Source: Niabella pedocola
GTDB taxonomy: Bacteria > Bacteroidota > Bacteroidia > Chitinophagales > Chitinophagaceae
DNA length: 64,000 bases
NCBI RefSeq assembly: GCF_021044425.1
Contig: NZ_JAJNEC010000008.1
Span: 1-64,000, forward strand
Direction: 5' to 3'
Shown: in pieces, positions 57,623 to 64,000 of the stretch
How the letters are laid out: each line of letters opens with the position of its first letter
How positions within the stretch are numbered: position 1 is the first letter of the stretch
The notes under the pieces: model-generated
Seen by the model: only the letters and a program-made list of their open reading frames with translations
Databases searched by the model: none
Told to the model about the DNA's origin: nothing
Made by a program: the position numbers and the translations under genes

Positions 57623-60442
57623 CTATTGCCGGAAGCGCTTGATCGTGGCTTTTTTTACCCTTACACCGATGCTGAACTCAGGAATAACCGTCAGTTTCCC
57701 CGCAGTTATATGGATGTCTGCGCTGTTCTTTTCGCAATAGGTGTTGGCGGGCAAACTGCTTTCATTGAGTGAAATGCGATAGGTGCCTTCTGGTAAGAAA
57801 AACATAAATTCACCATTGTCATCGGTGGCCCGCTGCTGGATCAGTTCACCATTCCGGGTTACGGTAAACGAAATTCCTCCAAGACGGGGATCAACGTCCA
57901 GTACGATTTTCGGGTCATAATTATAGGTTATCCGTCCGGAAACCGTACCGCTTTTATGTAAAGGAATCTGCAGCTTCGTCCGGAACTCGTTTACCTGATA
58001 TACACCGCCGGCTGTAAACCAGCCTTTCTCTGTGGCCGGTTGTATTTTGTATTCCCCGAACGGAACCCTGCGGTAGTACAGCTTTCCTTCTGTATCCGTT
58101 CTGAAAGAGGTATTGTTCATCACGATCATATAATCACGGGCAACGGTATCGCCGGCATCATAAATATTATTATTATTGTTATCATAATACACCTGCGTCT
58201 GTACTTGTGCCTTACGGCCGGCCGACACGGCCTTTCTTGCCAGGTTTACAGTAATACCGGCTTCCAGATTTAATGTGCCCCTGCCCGTAATAAGCGGATA
58301 GGTTACACGGCCATTGTAACGGTACCAGGAACTGTTCAGGTAAAAAACAGTGCGCTGTCCTGCAGCGTATTTTCCGTTCAAAAAACAAGAGGGTGTTTTG
58401 CCAATCAACAGGTCCTCCGCATAAGAGCCGCCTGCGTTAAGGGATAGTTTTTCATGAAACAGCGCGCGCCCATATGACAAGGAAAACAACATCCGTTTAT
58501 TTACCGGCTGCGCTCCCCCCTGCATTGCCGCCGCATACTCAGCCAGGAAATAACTACCGTATTGATAAGAAGCCATTGCCTGCAGCCCGCTAAAGCTATA
58601 GTTTGCGGTGCATTTAAACTGCGGCTGCATCTTTTTCTGAGCCGGGTATTGAACCAGTCCGTTTTCTGCATTGATGCCCACTGAGTGCCGGCTATCGCTG
58701 CCCGACCAGTTCATGCTCTCTGTAAGCCGGTATGCCTGCATTTGCTGATTGCCATTGGCACCGGAACCCGTAAGACTGCTATAGCTGTTTCCTTTTTCAT
58801 ACTGTTGCTGTGCCCCTATGCTCCAGCTTATCCGTTTATTCCCCGGGAACTGGATCCCAAGGTCCGTGCGTTCGTTATTCGTGATCAGATGTATGGGATA
58901 ACTGTAGGATTTGGGAGCAAAATTGGCCATCATGAAGTTGGCATACAGCAGCCGCTCCCCTTTAAGCCGCGTCTGAATACTTTGCTGTACTTGCAGCACT
59001 CCTCTCCGGTTACCCGGGAAGTAGGCGCTGCTATAAAAGTAATTGCCATTCAGTAAGAGCGCTTTTATCCTTCCGTTGTATTGGGTTTCAGCAGCAAAAG
59101 AAGCTTGCTCTTTTTGCAGGGCGAGATACTCACTTTGTGCCCCGTACAACTTTAAATTTACATTCCAGCTGCTGCCGAAGGCTTGCTGAAGCGCCGCGCC
59201 CGCTATATGACTTCTTGTATCCTCAAAGGGATCTTCCTTAAACGTATAGGTTCCGGTAAGATTTTTTGACGGGTTAGAGGCACCCAATACACCTTTTGCA
59301 TAAAACCCGTATCCATTCTTTAAAAACGCGTTGCCTTCAATCAGGTTGTAGTTCTGATCAATAAAACCCGCCTGGAACTGATTCCGGCCTGCCTTGTCAG
59401 ACAATGACACCTGTACACCTCTTCCAAACAGAGAGGTCTCCAGTGATTGTGCGATATTTCCTATTGTAATTTCGTTATGATCCAGGTGATATGCAACGGA
59501 CGTATTGTTCAATACCGGAAGCCCCTGGCGGTTCAGTTTATAGGCATTGGCTTTCATTGCAAGGTATCCTGCGGGAAGGTCAACATCCAGCCCGCCCATC
59601 AGCTGATAAATACCCGTTCCATCGCCCAATGTCCGGTAGCTGGCCGTAATACTGTTCTGCTGGTAAAAAGGATCGTTCATATTACCCGGAACATGATAAT
59701 AGCGCTGGGTAGCCGATACATTCTGAACGGTTACGGCAGCATGCCCAAAAAGCTCTTTTGCAGCCCCCCGCATCCCTGATATTTCGATGGTAAATTGCGG
59801 GCGGCTTAGCAGTACTTTTGCAGGGAGCAGGCGGAATACAAATACGGAGTCCTGCTGAATATTAATAACACCGGTTTGTTCGAAAAAGTTATGCTGCCCG
59901 GTGAGTTCAGGCACTTTAAAAACAAGGGTTACGGGCTGGCTGCGGTTCCCCATATTGGTTACCAGTACTTTTACCGAAACGGAATCATTGGGATTGTTCA
60001 CTGCTACAAACGGGCTTTCCACAGATAAATGCATATTGTTATTTTCTGCTACTGACTCCCCGATCGTTCTTGTAAGAAGCACCTTACGCTGGTTGGTAAG
60101 CAGCTGGAACCGGATCGTTGCCGCACCTGCTTTGGCCATCGACTGTTGCTGAATCTTCACCGGTATAAACCGTTTTTCGCCGGCCGGTATCTCCACCCCG
60201 ATCATATATCCCGAAATGCTCCGGAAACCTTCGGGAGTTTCAACCTGTATCAATCCTGTAAAATATACGGCACCTGTATTCTGAAGAGCAATAACCATTG
60301 TGGTCAGGTTGGGGATTTGCGTGCCCGGTTCTTTTTGTACCTCCATCCGCAATGCGGCTGTGTCCTGGCCATATATATAGCAACCCGATAACAGTATACC
60401 GAACAGTAACCCTATTTTTTGTACCAGGAGAGCCCGCATCAA
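57623..60442 (-). CDS. Usher-like outer-membrane protein of a divergent chaperone-usher-type system
   Basis: The 939-residue protein has a signal peptide (to about 25), then two Ig-like domains (about 28-125 and 135-240). A long region of alternating strands (about 255-760) with the character of a large outer-membrane beta-barrel follows (for example TASYRTLGDGTGIYQLMGGL). Two C-terminal SdrD/CNA-B-like sandwiches come last: VYYDNNNNNIYDAGDTVARD (about 775) and GGISFTVTRNGELIQQRATD (about 870). Barrel plus soluble N- and C-terminal sandwiches is the usher layout, and the gene follows a PapD-like chaperone and a secreted subunit. I recognise no classical usher signature, so the role is inferred. 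It lies 6 bp after the preceding gene. Confidence 0.65.
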   Translation of the reverse strand: MMRALLVQKIGLLFGILLSGCYIYGQDTAALRMEVQKEPGTQIPNLTTMVIALQNTGAVYFTGLIQVETPEGFRSISGYMIGVEIPAGEKRFIPVKIQQQSMAKAGAATIRFQLLTNQRKVLLTRTIGESVAENNNMHLSVESPFVAVNNPNDSVSVKVLVTNMGNRSQPVTLVFKVPELTGQHNFFEQTGVINIQQDSVFVFRLLPAKVLLSRPQFTIEISGMRGAAKELFGHAAVTVQNVSATQRYYHVPGNMNDPFYQQNSITASYRTLGDGTGIYQLMGGLDVDLPAGYLAMKANAYKLNRQGLPVLNNTSVAYHLDHNEITIGNIAQSLETSLFGRGVQVSLSDKAGRNQFQAGFIDQNYNLIEGNAFLKNGYGFYAKGVLGASNPSKNLTGTYTFKEDPFEDTRSHIAGAALQQAFGSSWNVNLKLYGAQSEYLALQKEQASFAAETQYNGRIKALLLNGNYFYSSAYFPGNRRGVLQVQQSIQTRLKGERLLYANFMMANFAPKSYSYPIHLITNNERTDLGIQFPGNKRISWSIGAQQQYEKGNSYSSLTGSGANGNQQMQAYRLTESMNWSGSDSRHSVGINAENGLVQYPAQKKMQPQFKCTANYSFSGLQAMASYQYGSYFLAEYAAAMQGGAQPVNKRMLFSLSYGRALFHEKLSLNAGGSYAEDLLIGKTPSCFLNGKYAAGQRTVFYLNSSWYRYNGRVTYPLITGRGTLNLEAGITVNLARKAVSAGRKAQVQTQVYYDNNNNNIYDAGDTVARDYMIVMNNTSFRTDTEGKLYYRRVPFGEYKIQPATEKGWFTAGGVYQVNEFRTKLQIPLHKSGTVSGRITYNYDPKIVLDVDPRLGGISFTVTRNGELIQQRATDDNGEFMFFLPEGTYRISLNESSLPANTYCEKNSADIHITAGKLTVIPEFSIGVRVKKATIKRFRQ

Positions 60443-60448
60443 TGTTTT

Positions 60449-61477
60449 TTATTGAGGGATGATTTCATATTGTAAGGTAGCGGCGTATTCGTCCATTTTT
60501 GCCTGTACCAGCAATGGGTCGTTCGGTTTGGTGGAGTACCGGAGGTCAAAATACACCGGCAGTCCGTTTGTTGCGGTACCTGCGGCTACCTTTTGTGGAG
60601 CCGTGCTCAGCGCAATGGGAAAGCTGGCGCCATTGTTACCCGATACAGGCGTAAGCGCAAGATGCACTACACTCAAAGGGAGCATATTGCCGCTGCCCGA
60701 AACAAACCCGGAGCCCAGCGCCTTTACCAGGATCTGGTAGCTGGTATTTGCCTTTATGCGAAGTCCGTTGTTATACACGGCAGTAGCGCCGTTGGCATAA
60801 TCGGCCATGTCCTTTAACTCCAGCACGCCGTTAGCAGCACCGGCAGCCACCTGTAATGAAAACTCGGCGGTTACCGGAGGCGTACCGGACAATTCGCCCA
60901 GCTGCAGGGTATACGTATGTTCACGGATTCCCAATAATTTGTTGTGCTGATCATAAAACCGGAATTCCAGCACCATGCTGAAATTGGTCCAGGATGGAAA
61001 ATTCCCCAGGTAGGCACCGCCTGCAACAGTAAGATTATAGTTCAGGTTAAGATCATAATAACCGTTGGGTTGCTGAGGATTATTGTATAAAGCGGCGTTG
61101 GAACGGGGCACCAGGAACAGCTCGCTTCCCTCCAGCAGCGTAATGTTCAATGGCATCGCGATCTGTGATACCGTAGGCACAGGTCCCGGAACGGCCTGCC
61201 CTGCAGTAGATACCGGCTGAAAGCTGATCTTATCTGCCGGAAAGGTATAAGCTCCGTTACTGGCGGTAATCGGTTTCTTTAACCGTACAGACAACTGCCA
61301 GCGTGGAACATCGATCATGCCGTTACCGCTGAAGTCGAACGTAAATGCATTGGCCGCTACATTTCCGTTATACGAATTCAGCTGCAGGTAGTTATTGCTC
61401 CAGGAATTAAATGTTACTTGTGCAGCTGACTGCTGCAGCAGCAACAGCAGGATACCGGTAAAAAATAGTTTATTCAT
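60449..61477 (-). CDS. Secreted subunit, possible tip adhesin of the fibre system
   Basis: The 342-residue protein has a signal peptide (MNKLFFTGILLLLLQQSAAQ) and two beta-rich halves. The first half (about 20-190) has FTFDFSGNGMIDVPRWQLSV, and the second (about 200-342) ends DEYAATLQYEIIPQ. It contains no cysteine in the mature part that I can see, and no known binding motif. Size and position between chaperone and usher genes suit a two-domain tip adhesin, with an N-terminal receptor domain and a C-terminal pilin-type domain. This is inference from context. Its start overlaps the end of the chaperone gene by 8 bp. Confidence 0.6.
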   Translation of the reverse strand: MNKLFFTGILLLLLQQSAAQVTFNSWSNNYLQLNSYNGNVAANAFTFDFSGNGMIDVPRWQLSVRLKKPITASNGAYTFPADKISFQPVSTAGQAVPGPVPTVSQIAMPLNITLLEGSELFLVPRSNAALYNNPQQPNGYYDLNLNYNLTVAGGAYLGNFPSWTNFSMVLEFRFYDQHNKLLGIREHTYTLQLGELSGTPPVTAEFSLQVAAGAANGVLELKDMADYANGATAVYNNGLRIKANTSYQILVKALGSGFVSGSGNMLPLSVVHLALTPVSGNNGASFPIALSTAPQKVAAGTATNGLPVYFDLRYSTKPNDPLLVQAKMDEYAATLQYEIIPQ

Positions 61478-62264
61478 GCGTGAAGGTTAACTCTGCTATC
61501 TCCAGCTGATCTTTATTGCCATAGTCGATGACCACCGAGGCCGTATAGGTTCCTGCCGGCAGTTCTTTAGGTAATGCCACTTCCATTTCACGCTGATCGC
61601 CGGGCATAGAATAAAAAACAATATGATCTACCGTGGTTTTTTTGCCGGTTTTTGTATTTACCAGGTCTGTATATAAAATACCGTCGGCCCATATAGCACC
61701 GGTGTTTTCAAAGCTCACCGTCAATGTTTTTCCGTTTTTATTAAAATGGAGATTGGTTATTTCAATTTTCTTTTTGACCGCCGCCCGCGTTTTTTGAAAC
61801 AACTTGATCCCGGAACGAATGCTCACTTTAATATTTGCCCCCTTTTGATCTACGTCATCCACCGGGTTCATCTGGGTAACATACAGCATAGCCGTATGTG
61901 CAGAATCCTTTACTGTTTGCGGAACGGTGATGTTCACCTCAATTTCCTTTCGCTCTCCGGGTTTCAGCGAAAAGTAAGTATCCTCTTTTTTAAGGGTAAC
62001 CCATCCGGCACAGGATGTGCGCAAACTGTCTGCGGGGTACATCATATTTTCACCGTACTTATTATAAGCCCAGTCGCCCAGGCTCGCTGCCAGATCCAGT
62101 GTGTGCTTGACACTTACATTTGTAACCACTACCCGTTCGGTACTGCTTTGGCCCGCATCTGTTTCAAAATATACGCGAGGAGGAGATACTGAAATACCAG
62201 TTTGAGCGGCCGCTCCCAAAAAAGAAAGGGAGCAAAGAAGCAAGAAGGCATAGTAAGGTTTCAT
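61470..62264 (-). CDS. PapD-like periplasmic chaperone
   Basis: The 264-residue protein has a signal peptide (MKPYYAFLLLCSLSFLGAAA) and two Ig-like domains. The first strand reads GISVSPPRVYFET. Arg30 sits where chaperone-usher chaperones carry the arginine that anchors the subunit C-terminus. IRSGIKLFQKT at 149-159 matches the family's RIKLFYRP-type strand with the second anchor, Lys154. Domain 2 (about 165-264) begins KKKIEITNLHFNKNGKTLTV, with an N-x-G turn typical of the family. This is the best-supported component of the fibre locus. MKPYY is preferred over a Met seven codons upstream because it begins the signal peptide. Confidence 0.78.
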   Translation of the reverse strand: MKPYYAFLLLCSLSFLGAAAQTGISVSPPRVYFETDAGQSSTERVVVTNVSVKHTLDLAASLGDWAYNKYGENMMYPADSLRTSCAGWVTLKKEDTYFSLKPGERKEIEVNITVPQTVKDSAHTAMLYVTQMNPVDDVDQKGANIKVSIRSGIKLFQKTRAAVKKKIEITNLHFNKNGKTLTVSFENTGAIWADGILYTDLVNTKTGKKTTVDHIVFYSMPGDQREMEVALPKELPAGTYTASVVIDYGNKDQLEIAELTFTHE

Positions 62265-62335
62265 AATATAGAGGGGGTTTGCCATGCTGGATAAAAGTGC
62301 CGCACCTGTTGCAACACTTTTTCCAGTGAAGCAAT

Positions 62336-62884
62336 TTACTGAGAAATAATGGTATAAGTAACCTGGGTAGTATATACGGTGGGAGTTTGACCGGCAACAT
62401 AATAGTTCAGGTATGCGTTTGCTCCGGCGCCTTTGTAGGTTACATTGATCTTTCCATTAACGGTGCCTGTTGTGGATTTTACGATCTCCTGCTCTGTAGC
62501 CTGTAAGGTTTGTGTTGAATACTGGGCTCCGGCAATCGGATCATTAGAACCTGCAGCCGGTGTAATGGTAACGCTATTGGTTTGCAGATCACCTTTAGGA
62601 CCGTTAAAATTGGCCGCTGCACTCTTTACTTTTACTACAAACCCACCGGTACTGTATACCGCTAAATGATTTTGTTTGGTTTCAGATTTACCATTCTGAT
62701 AGTCGCCGGTTGTTTCATAAACCAGGTCTACCGTCTTTTGATCAGCAGCGTTATTTACCACAAGCGTTTGAATGGGTTTTAGTTTAATATTCAGCGTAAC
62801 ATTGTCTGTGTTGGTAGGCGCTTGTGCATGAATGGCAGCACCGATAAATAAAGACAGTCCGGCAAGAATTACATTTTTAGTCAT
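62336..62884 (-). CDS. Pilin-like secreted protein 1
   Basis: The 182-residue protein has a signal peptide (MTKNVILAGLSLFIGAAIHA). A short linker is followed by the alternating-hydrophobic strand VTLNIKLKPIQTLVVN (about 28-43), then a single beta-sandwich to VYTTQVTYTIISQ. Such an N-terminal strand could serve as a donor strand. The same NI-L-PIQTLV motif opens the paralogue next door. The frame is open 60 codons upstream without protein character; MTKN begins the signal peptide. Probably the major fibre subunit, since it is the small protein just before the chaperone gene. Confidence 0.65.
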   Translation of the reverse strand: MTKNVILAGLSLFIGAAIHAQAPTNTDNVTLNIKLKPIQTLVVNNAADQKTVDLVYETTGDYQNGKSETKQNHLAVYSTGGFVVKVKSAAANFNGPKGDLQTNSVTITPAAGSNDPIAGAQYSTQTLQATEQEIVKSTTGTVNGKINVTYKGAGANAYLNYYVAGQTPTVYTTQVTYTIISQ

Positions 62885-63154
62885 TTTCTTTTTTTTTGTT
62901 TTTGTTTTAAAATTATTGGTGGCAAAGAGGGAAACCATATCAGGAAAAATCTTCGACACATTCACCTCAATACTTGTTCCTAATTGCTGATGCAAAGCTA
63001 CAACCCGCTGTGGTAGCGGATATTGTGAAAATGCGTGTATGATTTGTGTGTTTTTACAGCGCAATAAAACTTGATTAAAATCACGTCCTAGCCCTTCATC
63101 GACCGATCGCTGGCAACCGGCGAAAAAAGCATCCGCTTCACCGAAAGCGGCATA

Positions 63155-63189
63155 TAAAAAAAGCCGGCAGTTGTAAAAAACTGCCGACT
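63155..63189 (-). terminator. Terminator after pilin-like protein 2
   Basis: Minus strand CGGCAGTT pairs with AACTGCCG around a 6-nt T-rich loop, followed by seven T after GC. It sits between the two pilin-like genes, so their expression can differ. Confidence 0.8.
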
Positions 63190-63210
63190 GAAGAAAAAAA
63201 TTAATATGTT

Positions 63211-63627
63211 TTAGCGGGTAGTTACCGTATAAAGAATATGCTTACAGCTGGTGGAACGGGCATTCAAATTCCTGGAATAATAATCATTGTGCGCCTGGTT
63301 CTTTTTGTTGAATACCGGTATCGGTGTTTCCGGTTTACGGTAGTTATTATATAATACGCCTTCTTCAAATTCATTCGCGTTGCCAACCGGGTTGTCCGTT
63401 TTTACCGTTACCCGGTGCCCTGCCGTACTGAAAGCTGTTACGTTTCCGGTAACAGCAGGTTCCCTTCTCTTATCCGCATCCGGAAAAGCCGCTTCCTGTT
63501 TCGCCGTTTTATGAATCACCAATGTTTGAATGGGCCGCAAGCGGATGTTTAGCAACGCGCCGCCGGAGGATTGTGCGAACAAGGGTCCAACCGGTATCAC
63601 CGGAATGATAAGGAGGAGCAACCTCAT
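63211..63627 (-). CDS. Pilin-like secreted protein 2
   Basis: The 138-residue protein has a signal peptide (MRLLLLIIPVIPVGPLFA). The strand ALLNIRLRPIQTLVIHK matches the opening motif of the other pilin-like protein. TAFSTAGHRVTVKTDNPVG aligns with its VYSTGGFVVKVKSA region. The C-terminal third is basic and less similar. Eight codons upstream there is another Met (MHQNDRVF); the hydrophobic start is preferred. Being shorter, it could be a minor or initiating subunit, or a regulator of fibre length. The cysteine near the end (SCKHILYTV) is unpaired. Confidence 0.6.
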   Translation of the reverse strand: MRLLLLIIPVIPVGPLFAQSSGGALLNIRLRPIQTLVIHKTAKQEAAFPDADKRREPAVTGNVTAFSTAGHRVTVKTDNPVGNANEFEEGVLYNNYRKPETPIPVFNKKNQAHNDYYSRNLNARSTSCKHILYTVTTR

Positions 63628-63683
63628 AAATACACGATCGTTTTGGTGCATATGTTGGTTAAGGGTCTGTTTATTTTAAAAGG

Positions 63684-63721
63684 CGCATCATGCGTCTGTA
63701 TTTTCGGGCCATATAAAGATA
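63684..63721 (-). promoter_or_regulatory. Promoter and palindrome before pilin-like protein 2
   Basis: TATCTTTA (63714-63721) is one mismatch from the -7 consensus. CGCAT-C-ATGCG (63684-63694) is a perfect palindrome placed just after the expected transcription start, a possible regulator site. Confidence 0.4.
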
Positions 63722-63742
63722 ACGCAATATGCCCATAGCCGG

Positions 63743-64000
63743 TCACACTTTTTGAGCCCGCATTTCCCGGGGATAGTTTCCTGTATGTTTTTTGATCAGG
63801 TTACTGAAGTTGCCTTCATCCGAAAATCCAAATTCATAAGCGATTTCCGCAATACTAAGCCCGGAACTCTTTAAAAGCACCACCACCTCTTTTATAACCT
63901 TGTCTGTAATGAGCTGTTTGGCGGTATTCCCCAGTATTTCTTCTGTGATACCGGAAAGCTTCCGGGGCGTTATATTGAGCATATTTGCATAAAAAGCCAC
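63743..64000 (-). CDS. AraC-family regulator, C-terminal part (cut by window end)
   Basis: Only the last 85 residues are inside the window; the gene continues beyond position 64000. The two-helix-turn-helix AraC domain is complete from about FYANMLNITPRKLSGITEEI to the end. It includes LSIAEIAYEFGFSDEGNFSN and the final KKHTGNYPREMR, the most conserved family segment. The first Met visible is internal. Its position directly upstream of the pilin-like genes on the same strand suggests it controls the fibre locus, though that is not shown. Effector domain not visible. Confidence 0.9.
   Translation of the reverse strand: MAFYANMLNITPRKLSGITEEILGNTAKQLITDKVIKEVVVLLKSSGLSIAEIAYEFGFSDEGNFSNLIKKHTGNYPREMRAQKV

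Overview
The window looks like a chromosomal segment of a Bacteroidota bacterium, most likely family Chitinophagaceae. Three things support this. Many proteins belong to Bacteroidota families (LemA/TPM pairs, DUF4476, DUF4293, DUF6427, bactofilin with M23 peptidase, TonB-dependent receptor, C-terminal modules of the type-A/FnIII-like kind). At least fifteen intergenic sites match the Bacteroidota promoter consensus (TTTG, about 19-23 bp, TAnnTTTG). Shine-Dalgarno sequences are nearly absent. No CRISPR array, tRNA, transposase or integrase was seen. Family level is an inference; no rRNA gene lies inside the window.

Layout. 1-1076: no protein gene; a tandem set of minus-strand promoters followed by a leader-like stretch, probably feeding an rRNA operon beyond position 1. 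1077-5930: truA, a secreted DUF4476 protein, and an operon of two LemA and two TPM-domain proteins. 6317-8131: MsbA-like ABC exporter. 8439-14046: surface-glycan cluster (TylF-type and FkbM methyltransferases, two paralogous GT4-like glycosyltransferases, one GT2). 14392-21213: JmjC/cupin-like protein, aroE coupled to a ComA-type phosphosulfolactate synthase, PBP1A, and an alpha-oxoamine synthase. ComA plus the oxoamine synthase suggest sulfonolipid (capnine) synthesis. 21235-26245: small secreted protein with an upstream 31-codon ORF, M23 peptidase with bactofilin, PQQ-type sugar dehydrogenase, and an unrecognised protein ending in a clamp-binding-like motif.

26543-31655: three paralogous exported proteins share a C-terminal module in which a two-helix membrane hairpin interrupts an FnIII-like domain. 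They also share about 250 nt of conserved leader with a covarying hairpin. 32301-38563: lipoprotein, YbjQ, a candidate small RNA, ubiX, a lone DsbD-N domain, purQ, DUF6427 protein, and a large secreted protein with an aromatic/glycine-rich tract. 38742-46028: kup, oxyR-like regulator, two S66 LD-carboxypeptidases, and a cation:dicarboxylate symporter, separated by degenerate heptanucleotide arrays. 46530-57449: ABC-F ATPase, tautomerase, pyrimidine-dimer glycosylase, YjbR protein, TonB receptor, queA, the aguA-aguB putrescine pathway, DUF4293, and glyA (probably leaderless).

57623-64000 is the most interesting part. It is a minus-strand cluster of an AraC regulator (cut by the window end), two pilin-like proteins, a PapD-like periplasmic chaperone, a secreted subunit or adhesin candidate, and a 939-residue outer-membrane protein built like an usher. 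I read it as a divergent chaperone-usher-type fibre system. The chaperone call rests on visible motifs; the usher and pilin roles are inferred from architecture and gene order.
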